Source of the DNA: Clostridia bacterium
GTDB lineage: Bacteria > Bacillota > Clostridia > Oscillospirales > Acutalibacteraceae
Assembly: GCA_017381395.1 (NCBI GenBank)
Contig: JAFOCH010000070.1
Location: forward strand, 1 to 18,055
DNA: 18,055 nucleotides
Direction: 5' to 3'
Made by a program: the position numbers and the translations under genes. Each line of letters begins with the position of its first letter. The first letter of the stretch is position 1. Shown piece after piece: positions 1 through 7,122 of the stretch. The notes under the pieces were generated by a model. The model worked only from the letters and a program-made list of their open reading frames with translations, did not search any database and had not been told where the DNA came from.

Positions 1-204
1 GGCAAGACCAATCCTGAAAAGTGGGACAAGCTCGGTGCTGAAATCCAGCGTATCAATGACGAGCTTATGAAAAACAGCGGTGATGAGGTATCACTCGGTT
101 TTGAACAGCTTATCAATGCCCTCGTCAAGATATTCGGGGAAGATAAGCGGAAAGAGATTGAGCGAAAGTATAGAAATTTGATTTATCAGAGGAGTGGTAA
201 ATAA
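1..204 (+). CDS. C-terminal end of an unknown protein (5' truncated)
   Basis: The reading frame is open from the first base and stops with TAA at 202-204, giving the last 67 residues of a protein whose start lies outside the window. The fragment is charged and looks helical, for example KWDKLGAEIQRINDELMKN followed by a Lys/Arg/Glu-rich stretch near the end (EDKRKEIERKYRNL). I do not recognise a family. Its stop overlaps the start of the next gene by one base (TAATG), which suggests translational coupling. It lies just before the late regulator, so it may belong to the end of the early or middle gene block; that is inference from position only. Confidence 0.7.
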   Translation, partial: GKTNPEKWDKLGAEIQRINDELMKNSGDEVSLGFEQLINALVKIFGEDKRKEIERKYRNLIYQRSGK

Positions 205-410
205 TGCGACACGCTATTTATCAACTTGATTACATGGACAACCTATTCAAACTAATAATGCCGAAAAGCAACGATAAAGGCGAATACATACCCATCGAAC
301 AGAGACTTGCCGAACTCAAACGGTTGCAGGTGCAGAGAAAACTCAACCGTGCTATCGAGATGCTTCGGAAGGTATCGAAACGCCAAGCAGAAAAATATAA
401 ACCTCGTTAA
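204..410 (+). CDS. Small basic hypothetical protein
   Basis: This 68-residue frame starts at ATG 204, one base inside the previous stop, with a good ribosome site (GAGGAG at 189-194, nine-base spacer). It is rich in Lys and Arg toward the C-terminus and probably helical (EQRLAELKRLQVQRKLNRAI at about residues 32-51). I do not recognise it. The ribosome site, the TAATG coupling and the short 19-base gap to the next gene argue that it is a real gene. A small basic helical protein here could bind nucleic acid, but nothing in the sequence shows this. Confidence 0.65.
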   Translation: MRHAIYQLDYMDNLFKLIMPKSNDKGEYIPIEQRLAELKRLQVQRKLNRAIEMLRKVSKRQAEKYKPR

Positions 411-429
411 ATTAAAGGGAGATGAGCCA

Positions 430-828
430 ATGAAAGATTATCAAAGAAAACACAACGGTCAAAGGATGCCGCAATCATTATACCGAAAAGTATTAGCGAT
501 TGTTCGTGATTATGACCGCCAGGTGTCAGCTATCAACGACATTTACCACAGCACACCAAACAATAATAGCGGCGGACGTTATGGACACGGCAGCCCTACG
601 GAATCGAAAGCGTTAAAAATAGTCGCTATGCAAAAAGAGGTTGACGCTGTTAATAAAGCTCTAAAAGCCATTCCGCCTGAATACCGTATGCCAATATTAG
701 ATAATATTCGTTACGGATATAAACGTGAAGAATGGGTAATGAAACAAGATTTGGCTCACCGAAGCACATGGAGCCGTTGGCGAATCGAATTTTTATGGAA
801 CGTGGCTGAAAATTTATCTTTGATTTGA
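430..828 (+). CDS. ArpU/RinA-like late transcription activator
   Basis: A 132-residue protein that probably switches on the late (packaging and structural) genes. The start is ATG 430 because AAGGGAG at 415-421 lies eight bases upstream; the same frame is open back to 307, but that part overlaps the previous gene and has no ribosome site. The C-terminal third (MPILDNIRYGYKREEWVMK, then HRSTWSRWRIEFLWNVAENL) has the layout of the helix-turn-helix, sigma-region-4-like end of ArpU/RinA-type phage regulators: a spaced basic segment, a Ser-Thr-Trp-x-Arg-Trp recognition helix, and a short hydrophobic end. The position immediately before a promoter and the terminase genes is the usual one for this family. 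The family assignment rests on motif and context, not on a search. Confidence 0.72.
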   Translation: MKDYQRKHNGQRMPQSLYRKVLAIVRDYDRQVSAINDIYHSTPNNNSGGRYGHGSPTESKALKIVAMQKEVDAVNKALKAIPPEYRMPILDNIRYGYKREEWVMKQDLAHRSTWSRWRIEFLWNVAENLSLI

Positions 829-837
829 AAAGATGGT

Positions 838-866
838 GCACGCGGGAAAAAATAGTGTGCTATATT
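838..866 (+). promoter_or_regulatory. Candidate activator-dependent late promoter
   Basis: TGC-TATATT at 858-866 is an extended -10 element. The place where a -35 should be (838-843, 17 bases upstream) reads GCACGC, nothing like TTGACA. GCACGC forms a near-perfect inverted repeat with GTGTGC at 855-860 (one wobble mismatch), and lies inside the palindrome GTGCAC at 836-841. A promoter with a good -10, no -35, and a repeat across the -35 region is what an activator-driven promoter looks like. The candidate activator gene ends at 828. Transcription would start near 873. Binding by that activator is inference. Confidence 0.5.
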
Positions 867-872
867 ATTACC

Positions 873-995
873 ATGGCAGACTGTAATAAGTCGGTAAATC
901 TCCTTAAAAATAAAGAGAAAGAACATCATTCTATGTTGAGTGGTGTTCTTTTTCATTGGTACGTTGTGATTGGAATAGACAACGGTGGCAGGTAA
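873..995 (+). CDS. Possible leaderless leader peptide (40 codons, doubtful)
   Basis: An ATG at 873 sits six to seven bases after the -10 element, which is where transcription should begin, so the message could start on the initiation codon. The frame runs 40 codons to TAA 993-995 and passes through the hairpin at 918-951. There is no ribosome site, which is required of a leaderless frame but is equally what chance would give. The peptide (starts MADCNKSVNLLKNKEKEHH) resembles nothing I know. If translated, ribosomes would disturb the hairpin and allow read-through into the terminase genes. It is listed as a possibility only. Confidence 0.2.
   Translation: MADCNKSVNLLKNKEKEHHSMLSGVLFHWYVVIGIDNGGR
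915..954 (+). terminator. Terminator-like hairpin in the late leader
   Basis: AAAGAACATCA (918-928) pairs with TGGTGTTCTTT (941-951) through 11 pairs including one G-U; the loop is 12 bases. The 3' arm continues into a run of five T (949-953). Allowing one mismatch the stem extends to 915-954. It lies about 45 bases downstream of the expected transcription start and about 90 bases before the terminase small subunit gene. It could stop transcription from the upstream gene block, or act as an attenuator on the late promoter. Confidence 0.55.
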
Positions 996-1044
996 TCTGT
1001 CGGGCAAAGGGCGGGTTAATTTTTTTATAAAGGCGGTGAGACAA

Positions 1045-1413
1045 GTGGCAGGCAAAGATAATTTGATAACATTGGCTGAACGCACAAAGGAAGAACAAAG
1101 GGAAATTCAGTCAGCTGGCGGTAAAGCTTCGGCAGAATCAAGGCGACGTAGAAAAGCATTAAAAGAATCGATGGAAATGCTGCTTGAACTGCCTATATCT
1201 AACTCAAACGATTATAACGAATTGGCGCAGTATGGATTTGAAATGGACAAGGCGGATAATTCGGTTTTAGTTGTTCTCGGACTATTTAAAGCAGCCAAAG
1301 GCGGTGACGTGGCGGCTCAAAAGGAGCTCCGGTCCTTAATTGGTGAAGGCGGAAACGAGACAACCGGTGTTAATCAGGTGATTATTCTCGGCGGTGATAA
1401 GGTTGCCGAATAG
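1045..1413 (+). CDS. Probable terminase small subunit
   Basis: This 122-residue protein probably recognises phage DNA and brings it to the large terminase subunit for packaging. I chose GTG 1045 because AGGCGG at 1031-1036 lies eight bases upstream; GTG 985 and GTG 1036 are in frame, but the first has no clear site and the second sits too close to it. The N-terminal half holds a Gly/Lys/Arg-rich KGG-like segment (SAGGKASAESRRRRKALK, about residues 22-39) typical of short proteins found directly before Firmicutes phage terminases. The second half looks helical (FEMDKADNSVLVVLGLFKAA). It overlaps the large subunit gene by 20 bases. The role is assigned from this segment and from position; sequence similarity among small subunits is generally weak. 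Confidence 0.65.
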   Translation: MAGKDNLITLAERTKEEQREIQSAGGKASAESRRRRKALKESMEMLLELPISNSNDYNELAQYGFEMDKADNSVLVVLGLFKAAKGGDVAAQKELRSLIGEGGNETTGVNQVIILGGDKVAE

Positions 1414-2758
1414 CGTTTATTTGCCTGATATTGTCGGTAAAGGTTACGGACATTTTTGGCGGTCTGAAAAGAGATACAGAGTATTAAAGGGCGGTAAGGG
1501 TAGCAAGAAATCTACTACTACTGCTCTTAATATTATCTATCGGATGATGAAATATCCCCAGGCAAATACTCTTGTTGTTCGTCAGGTAATGGACACCCAC
1601 AGAACGTCAACCTTTGCGCAGCTTAAATGGGCTATATCGAAGCTACAAGTCAATCATTTATGGAAATGCACAGTTTCACCGATGGAAATGACGTATTTGC
1701 CAACAGGACAGAAAATTCTCTTTCGAGGTTTTGACGATGTTCTGAAACTGGCATCAACAACCGTTGATAAGGGTTATCTTTGCTGGGTATGGATTGAGGA
1801 AGCTTATGAAATACCGAGCGAGGATGATTTTGACAAGCTGGATTTATCTGTTCCGCGTGGTAGTGTACCGGAACCGCTTTTTAAACAGACAACGATTACA
1901 TTTAACCCGTGGAATGAGCATCATTGGTTGAAAAGTCGGTTCTTTGATAAAGAAAACGATGACGTTGACCGATACACAACCAACTACGAATGCAACGAGT
2001 TTCTCGATGATACTGACCGAGCGATATTCGAGCGAATGAAGCGCGAAAATCCTCGCAAATTTGCTGTTGCAGGGCTCGGTGAATGGGGTGTAAGTGAAGG
2101 ACTTGTGTTCGAGAACTGGGAAATTAAGCAGTTTGACGCTAATAATATCGGCGTTTATGAGGATAAAGACGGTAATAAAACAGACGAACAATGGAAATAT
2201 AGACATATTTTCGGTCTCGATTATGGCTACACGAATGACCCGACAGCATTTATTGCCGCTGCGGTCAATCCCATTGATAAAATTGCTTATATCTATGACG
2301 AGCATTATCAGAGACGGATGCTCAATTCCGATATAGCCGAAATGATACGTAGTAAAGGTTTTGCAAAAGAGCGCATCAGAGCGGACAGCGCAGAACCAAA
2401 ATCGAACGATGACCTGCACCGAATGGGAATATCCAGGGTAACACCTGCGACCAAAGGTAAGGACAGTATCACGAACGGCATAGCGCAGATACAGGAGTAC
2501 AAACTGATTGTTCATCCCTGTTGTAAAAACGCAATAGCCGAGTTATCAAGCTACTGCTACACAAAGGATAAACTTGGCAATTCGACAAACAAGCCGTCAG
2601 ACAGCGACAATCACTTGATGGATGCGCTTCGATATGCTTTTGAAGATATTAAACTATTCAGACCGATAACGCCTGATGAAGAAAAGAAACGGTACAGAGC
2701 CGAACATTCGTCAACGCGAATTATGATGGCGGAAGATATGCAAGGAGGATGGAACTAA
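1394..2758 (+). CDS. terL: Terminase large subunit, PBSX type
   Basis: ATP-driven motor and nuclease that pumps phage DNA into the capsid through the portal and cuts it. Length (454 residues) suits the PBSX family. The ATPase part shows a Walker A-like loop, LKGGKGSKKSTTTA, at about residues 31-44, and a Walker B with catalytic acid, LCWVWIEEA, at about 129-137. The C-terminal RNase H-fold nuclease shows its acidic residues in GLDYGYTNDPTAF (D276), RADSAEP (D331) and SDNHLMDALRYA (D410). The start is uncertain: GTG 1394 overlaps the small subunit by 20 bases, while TTG 1403 is better spaced from GGCGG at 1390-1394. The stop overlaps the next ATG (TAATG at 2756-2760). No frameshift or missing motif is seen. 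Confidence 0.95.
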   Translation: MIRLPNSVYLPDIVGKGYGHFWRSEKRYRVLKGGKGSKKSTTTALNIIYRMMKYPQANTLVVRQVMDTHRTSTFAQLKWAISKLQVNHLWKCTVSPMEMTYLPTGQKILFRGFDDVLKLASTTVDKGYLCWVWIEEAYEIPSEDDFDKLDLSVPRGSVPEPLFKQTTITFNPWNEHHWLKSRFFDKENDDVDRYTTNYECNEFLDDTDRAIFERMKRENPRKFAVAGLGEWGVSEGLVFENWEIKQFDANNIGVYEDKDGNKTDEQWKYRHIFGLDYGYTNDPTAFIAAAVNPIDKIAYIYDEHYQRRMLNSDIAEMIRSKGFAKERIRADSAEPKSNDDLHRMGISRVTPATKGKDSITNGIAQIQEYKLIVHPCCKNAIAELSSYCYTKDKLGNSTNKPSDSDNHLMDALRYAFEDIKLFRPITPDEEKKRYRAEHSSTRIMMAEDMQGGWN

Positions 2759-2958
2759 TGGGATATTTGTTTTTAGGTGTAATGACTGCATTTGCGGCGT
2801 TTTTTATAGGTTTCTTTATCGGTAAAACAAGCAATCGACAGAAGAAACAGACAAACACTATGAGCGATTTTGAGCTTAAACAAGCTTTGAGGGCTCAAAA
2901 GGAATATGAAAATTTCCTTAACTACAACGGCGATGAACAGCCGGATATTATGCTATAA
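2758..2958 (+). CDS. Small single-pass membrane protein
   Basis: A 66-residue protein. Start ATG 2758 is preferred over ATG 2749 because AAGGAGG (2742-2748) abuts 2749 but lies nine bases before 2758, and because 2758 gives the TAATG coupling used elsewhere in this cluster. Residues 2-23 are one hydrophobic helix (GYLFLGVMTAFAAFFIGFFI), followed by a basic patch (GKTSNRQKKQ) and a charged tail, so an inside C-terminus is likely. It is not a recognised holin and lies far from where lysis genes usually sit. It could be a minor virion or assembly protein; its position between terminase and scaffold is the only clue. Confidence 0.7.
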   Translation: MGYLFLGVMTAFAAFFIGFFIGKTSNRQKKQTNTMSDFELKQALRAQKEYENFLNYNGDEQPDIML

Positions 2959-2976
2959 GGCAAAACGCTTTATAAA

Positions 2977-2982
2977 TATAAT
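2977..2982 (+). promoter_or_regulatory. Possible weak promoter before scaffold and capsid genes
   Basis: A perfect TATAAT lies at 2977-2982 in the 53-base gap before the scaffold gene. The 17-base-spaced -35 position (2954-2959) reads TATAAG, which is poor, and there is no extended TG. The stretch is A/T-rich, so chance is a fair explanation. A second promoter here would raise capsid and scaffold expression over terminase. Confidence 0.25.
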
Positions 2983-3011
2983 CTTTTCTCACCATGAAAG
3001 GAAGGTAAATT

Positions 3012-3848
3012 ATGGACACTATTGATATGGCGGCGATTCTCGAAGATACCACGCCGACAGACGCCGACACAACCACAGCATTAGAAGATACAACAGCAGA
3101 CGGAGAGGACACCACACCGAACACCGAAGCTATTGAATCCGACGATGCACAGACAGCTGAATCCGATGATGTAATCGATGAAACAACCGATGATGGCTCG
3201 ACAGATGCGGACACCGGTGGCGCCGATGAGCCAATGTTGCTTATTCGATTTAATCACGAGGACAGACACCTCACAATGCAAGAGGCAGCGACATTATCGC
3301 AAAAAGGTCTCGCTTATGAGGATACTGTTTCGGCTGTCAGACAGCTTGCGGCAAGTAGAGGGCAGACGGTAAAAGAATTTTTATCTAAACTCTCCGAAGC
3401 GCAAGAAGCCGCTGACCTCGACCGATTAAAGCGTGATTGCGGTGGCAACGAAGAAGCTGCACGCAGACTTTTAAGCGCTGAAAAAGAAAAGGTCGCAGGC
3501 GCAGTACAGAAAATGCTTGATGACGAGAAGGCCGAATCGGAAGCTGATATTCAGGCGGAACGTGAAAGAATTGCGGCTCAATTTGAAGAACTGCAAGATA
3601 TGTTCCCTGACGAAATCAAAGCCGTAAAGGATATTCCGAAAAAGGTTATTCAAATCGCAAGCGAAAAGAAAATCAGTTTAACTGATGCTTATTTAAGATT
3701 TAAACATCAAAACGCCACTCGTGCTGCGCAGAATGCCGCACAAGCAAAGAAGGCGGCGACCGCTTCCGCAGGGACAATGAAAACCGATACGGATAACGGC
3801 GCTGATTCCTCAATTTCGGCTATGATGCGTGGTATATGGGGGCATTAA
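3012..3848 (+). CDS. Capsid scaffolding protein
   Basis: Probable scaffold that guides capsid protein into a procapsid and then leaves. 278 residues, start ATG 3012 after GAAAGGAAGG. The first ~73 residues are strongly acidic and Thr-rich with loose repeats of (E/A)DTT (EDTTPTDADTTTALEDTTAD). Residues ~80-125 carry a short globular stretch (MLLIRFNHEDRHLTMQEAA). Residues ~125-210 are charged and helical, likely coiled coil (SAEKEKVAGAVQKMLDDEKA). The tail is Ala/Lys/Gln-rich and ends with a short hydrophobic motif (AMMRGIWGH) of the kind that can contact coat protein. It lies 19 bases before the major capsid gene, the usual scaffold position. The call rests on composition, order and size; scaffolds rarely align well. 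Confidence 0.8.
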   Translation: MDTIDMAAILEDTTPTDADTTTALEDTTADGEDTTPNTEAIESDDAQTAESDDVIDETTDDGSTDADTGGADEPMLLIRFNHEDRHLTMQEAATLSQKGLAYEDTVSAVRQLAASRGQTVKEFLSKLSEAQEAADLDRLKRDCGGNEEAARRLLSAEKEKVAGAVQKMLDDEKAESEADIQAERERIAAQFEELQDMFPDEIKAVKDIPKKVIQIASEKKISLTDAYLRFKHQNATRAAQNAAQAKKAATASAGTMKTDTDNGADSSISAMMRGIWGH

Positions 3849-3867
3849 AAAATTGGAGGAAAATTAA

Positions 3868-4770
3868 ATGTCAATCAACAATATTGCTTTTGCAACTAAA
3901 TTCGCAACTGAACTTGATAAGCTTCTCGTTCAGAAATCTCAGGCAGCCATCCTTGAAGACAAGGGTATGGCCGCTAAATTCGTTGGAGCTCATGAGGTTA
4001 AGCTCCCTGTTATTGGATTTGCCGGTCTCGGCGACTATGACAAGGACACAGGATTCGCAAAGGGTGCTGTTTCCGTAACACAGCAGGTATTCACGCTTGA
4101 AAAGGACAGAGCACGTTCTTTCTCTATTGACCGTGAGGATATGGATGAAACAGGTATTGCTAATCTTGCAGCTAGCGTAATGAGCGAATTTGTTCGCACA
4201 AAGGTAGCTCCCGAAGTAGATGCTTATACCTTCTCGACCATCGCTACAAAGGCAAACGGCGCAGGTCAGACTGTTGCTCTCGGTGAGGGTGAAACTCTCG
4301 CAAAGAACGTTTACGGTCTCATCGCTAATGCTATCGGAAAGGTAAACGATGCAACCGGCTTTACCGGTGAGGATATTGTCCTTTACGTTAACCCGACTGT
4401 ATATGCTGCTCTTATGGCGACTCCCGAAATCCACAGACACCTTCGCGTTGACGAATTCAAGCACGGCGAGATTTCAACAAAGGTACAGAAGATTGATAAT
4501 GCTACCATCATTCCTGTATCTGACAATCGTATGAAGACTGCTTATAATTTCGGTAACGACGGATTCGAAGTTGCCGGCGGTGCTGAAAGCGTTGGTATTA
4601 TCGCTATGCCGAGAAACGCTGCTATGCTCGTTAAGAAGACCGAGAAGATTCGTACCTTCTCACCTGACGTTAACCAGACAACAGATGCTTATAAGTTCGA
4701 TTATCGTCTCTACTACGATGTACTCGTTAAGGATTCGATGAAGGGCTCTATCTTTACTTACACATACTAA
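3868..4770 (+). CDS. Major capsid protein, HK97-fold type
   Basis: Main shell protein of the head, 300 residues, start ATG 3868 after GGAGG with an ideal spacer. The N-terminal region has the usual pattern of Clostridia phage coat proteins: a leading helix (FATKFATELDKLLVQKSQ), a beta segment around VKLPVIGFAGLGDYDK that could form the extended loop, and then the marked string EKDRARSFSIDREDMDE (about residues 78-94), which often begins the spine-helix region in such proteins. There is no separate N-terminal delta domain, in keeping with the separate scaffold gene. Lysine is encoded almost only by AAG after the first few codons, unlike the neighbours, as expected for the most strongly expressed gene. 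A hairpin follows the stop. Confidence 0.9.
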   Translation: MSINNIAFATKFATELDKLLVQKSQAAILEDKGMAAKFVGAHEVKLPVIGFAGLGDYDKDTGFAKGAVSVTQQVFTLEKDRARSFSIDREDMDETGIANLAASVMSEFVRTKVAPEVDAYTFSTIATKANGAGQTVALGEGETLAKNVYGLIANAIGKVNDATGFTGEDIVLYVNPTVYAALMATPEIHRHLRVDEFKHGEISTKVQKIDNATIIPVSDNRMKTAYNFGNDGFEVAGGAESVGIIAMPRNAAMLVKKTEKIRTFSPDVNQTTDAYKFDYRLYYDVLVKDSMKGSIFTYTY

Positions 4771-4779
4771 TCAGAATTC

Positions 4780-4803
4780 AGGGGGGCGGGAAACCGTCCC
4801 CTT
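4780..4803 (+). terminator. GC-rich hairpin with GAAA loop after the capsid gene
   Basis: GGGGGCGG (4782-4789) pairs with CCGTCCCC (4794-4801), one G-U, around a GAAA loop (4790-4793). Ten bases separate the capsid stop from it. What follows is TTTGAAGTGTTTTATT, a poor T-run, so it may be a partial terminator or an mRNA end-protecting/processing structure that keeps capsid message more abundant than the portal message downstream. Confidence 0.5.
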
Positions 4804-4889
4804 TGAAGTGTTTTATTAAATATTGGTGCAAGGTGAGTGAGAGACTTTGCAGGAATATTTAAGCAAAGTAAATCAGGAGGTTTTGAAAG

Positions 4890-6776
4890 ATGAAAATTAC
4901 CCCGAAAGAGATTTATTCGGAATATCAAAAAGCAAGAGAATATAAATCGCAGATTGGTGACAGAGGCATATATGAGCAGAACAAACGAAATGAACGTTTC
5001 TATGTCGGCGACCAATGGCACGGAGCAAAGTGTGGCTCGGAACGTCCGCTCGTAAGGTACAACATTATCAGGCGAATCGGCGAATATAAAAAGGCGATGA
5101 TTGGTGCTTCACCGATAGCCATTATGTATAGCGCCGATGGTGTACCGAATACGCTGGGCATTGCAGATAAAGTCAGTGAAGTAAAGAAAAGTATCGCTGG
5201 TGGTGAATTTGCCGAATTTGGCGCAAATACAGGCGAAATTCCCGACGTTAATGAAATCAATCTAACTATGTCGGCTCTCGGCGATTATGAAAGGACAACT
5301 GCCGAAAGACTTAAATACAATCAGCTTCTCGCAAAGGTGCTTGATAACGCATATATCAGCGGCGAAAGCATTTTATATACGTATTGGAATCCTGATATTA
5401 AAACAGGGCTTTATGCCGATGATGAAAGAAAGGTAGCAATTACCGGTGACATTGATTGTGATGTCCTCGATATAGAAAACATCTATTACGGCGATGCTCA
5501 ATGCGAGGAAATCCAAAATCAGCCGTTTATCATTATTTCGCAGAGAAAGAGTGTAGCTGAACTGAAACGCGAAGCAAAGCGCAACAGAATCGGCAACATA
5601 GATGATATTAAACCCGATAAGGATAACGGATATGAAGCTGGCGACCGCTCGGAGCTTGAACCTGACGAGAGCAAAAAGGCAACTGTCCTGACAAAAATGT
5701 GGAAAGAATATGACGATAATGGCGATTACACCATCAAAGCAATAAAGGTTACGGAAAGCGCTGTTATTCGTAAAGAGTGGGATTTGGGTATAAGATTATA
5801 TCCGCTCGCTTCTTTCCGCTGGGATATTCGACGTAATTCAGCTTATGGCGAAAGCGAAATTACTCACCTTATTCCGAATCAGATTGCCATTAACAGAATG
5901 CTGACGGCAAACGTTTGGGCAGTTATGATGATGGGTATGCCGATTATGCTCGTTGATGGTGAGGTTATTACCGGTCCGGTTACTAATGACCCCGGCCAGA
6001 TTATTAAGTATTACGGAAGCGCCGGCAATCCTATCTCATACGTAAATCCGCCAAACTTTTCTCCGTCATTTAATGAGAACATTGCGAGCTTGGTATCGCA
6101 GACAATGATGCAGGCGGGAGCAAACGATGCGGCACTCGGTAATATGAACCCCGACAACACTTCGGCTATTATCGCGCTTCGTGAAGCGGCTACTATGCCG
6201 TTACAGATGCTCCAAAACAGATATTATCAATTCTGTGAGGACGTGGCGAGAATTTGGGCGGAGTTTTGGGTATCGATGTACGGAAAACGCGCGCTTAAAA
6301 TCAGCGATGAAAACGGAACCTGGTATATGCCGTTTGATAGTGAAAGATATAAGACTTTGCTTATTTCGGTTAAGGTTGACGTTGGTGCTTCTACACTTTG
6401 GAGCGAAAGTCAGTCGGTCAGAACTCTCGATAACCTGCTCGAAAGACAGATTATTGACGTTATTCAGTATCTTGACAGATTGCCGAAGGGAACCATTCCG
6501 AAGGTTGATGCGCTTATTAAAGAGCTTAAAACAAGCGCTTCTATGCAACAGCAGGAACCGATGCCGACCGCGACAGGCGGTGGTAGCATTCCCACAGCTC
6601 CCGACGAACAGCTTAGCGATATGAGCGTTAAGGGAATATTGGATTCTCTACCCGATGATAAGAGAGAATTGTTTCTCAACTTGCCGAAAGAGGCACAGAT
6701 AAGAATGTTACAGCAGGGATATACCGATGCAGGAATGACAGGAGGTATGATGGATGACGGCAACACAGGTATTTAA
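4890..6776 (+). CDS. Portal protein (podovirus/P22-like)
   Basis: Ring-forming protein at one capsid vertex through which DNA enters and leaves. 628 residues; start ATG 4890 after CAGGAGG (about 4874-4880). The N-terminus (GIYEQNKRNERFYVGDQWHG, about residues 28-47, then RPLVRYNIIRRIGEYKKAM) is typical of large portal proteins that bear a sandwich of clip, wing and stem. The stem region is around YGESEITHLIPNQIAINRM (from about residue 319) and the later helical part carries SAIIALREAATMPLQMLQNR (about 423-442), a strong portal signature. The C-terminus is Gly/Met/Gln-rich and flexible. It ends 23 bases inside the next gene. Unusually it follows the capsid gene instead of preceding the scaffold. 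Confidence 0.9.
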   Translation: MKITPKEIYSEYQKAREYKSQIGDRGIYEQNKRNERFYVGDQWHGAKCGSERPLVRYNIIRRIGEYKKAMIGASPIAIMYSADGVPNTLGIADKVSEVKKSIAGGEFAEFGANTGEIPDVNEINLTMSALGDYERTTAERLKYNQLLAKVLDNAYISGESILYTYWNPDIKTGLYADDERKVAITGDIDCDVLDIENIYYGDAQCEEIQNQPFIIISQRKSVAELKREAKRNRIGNIDDIKPDKDNGYEAGDRSELEPDESKKATVLTKMWKEYDDNGDYTIKAIKVTESAVIRKEWDLGIRLYPLASFRWDIRRNSAYGESEITHLIPNQIAINRMLTANVWAVMMMGMPIMLVDGEVITGPVTNDPGQIIKYYGSAGNPISYVNPPNFSPSFNENIASLVSQTMMQAGANDAALGNMNPDNTSAIIALREAATMPLQMLQNRYYQFCEDVARIWAEFWVSMYGKRALKISDENGTWYMPFDSERYKTLLISVKVDVGASTLWSESQSVRTLDNLLERQIIDVIQYLDRLPKGTIPKVDALIKELKTSASMQQQEPMPTATGGGSIPTAPDEQLSDMSVKGILDSLPDDKRELFLNLPKEAQIRMLQQGYTDAGMTGGMMDDGNTGI

Positions 6777-7122
6777 TATCGCGATGAATTTAATCGGATA
6801 TAACGATATTAACGGAGAAATCAGCGGCGAAGCTGAAATAAAGAAAAACGCTCTCGTTAAAATTCAGATGATATATCAGGAACTTTTCAGAGCAGAAGGA
6901 AGGACCGAAACTTTGCCAGTATTATCCTCTATGAATGACGAGCTTAAACTCAATGACGATACCGTTCGTGACGTTATGCCTTATGGTGTGGCTATGCTTA
7001 TGGCTCAAAGTGAAGGTGATGGCGACAACCAATCATTGATGGCGGCTCTCTATAATCAAAAGAAGGCAAGACTTACTCGAATGGAAAGCGGTATTACCGA
7101 TATATTCGGGGGTGAATCGTAA
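6754..7122 (+). CDS. Small head-tail connector / tail accessory protein
   Basis: 122 residues, probably a ring below the portal that seals the head and holds the tail nozzle, as P22 gp4-type or SPP1 gp15-type adaptors do. Start ATG 6754 has AGGAGG at 6740-6745, eight bases upstream, inside the portal gene. The protein looks all-helical (NIAMNLIGYNDINGE; VRDVMPYGVAMLMAQSEGDG; YNQKKARLTRME), the fold expected of these adaptors. Its stop overlaps the next start (TAATG at 7120-7124). The assignment comes from size, helix pattern and position between portal and nozzle. Confidence 0.6.
   Translation: MTATQVFNIAMNLIGYNDINGEISGEAEIKKNALVKIQMIYQELFRAEGRTETLPVLSSMNDELKLNDDTVRDVMPYGVAMLMAQSEGDGDNQSLMAALYNQKKARLTRMESGITDIFGGES

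Noticed and set aside
307..429. Upstream extension of the regulator frame
   Set aside because: Overlaps the previous coding gene out of frame and lacks a ribosome site; ATG 430 has a good one.
756..1085. 109-codon frame on the - strand across the late control region
   Set aside because: Overlaps the regulator end, promoter and hairpin; no ribosome site and no recognisable protein.
1844..2515. 223-codon open frame on the - strand inside the large terminase gene
   Set aside because: Fully antisense to a gene with clear terminase motifs; Cys/Phe/Val-rich nonsense composition and no ribosome site.
3871..4464. 197-codon open frame on the - strand inside the capsid gene
   Set aside because: Antisense to a well-supported capsid gene; opened by that gene's biased codon use.
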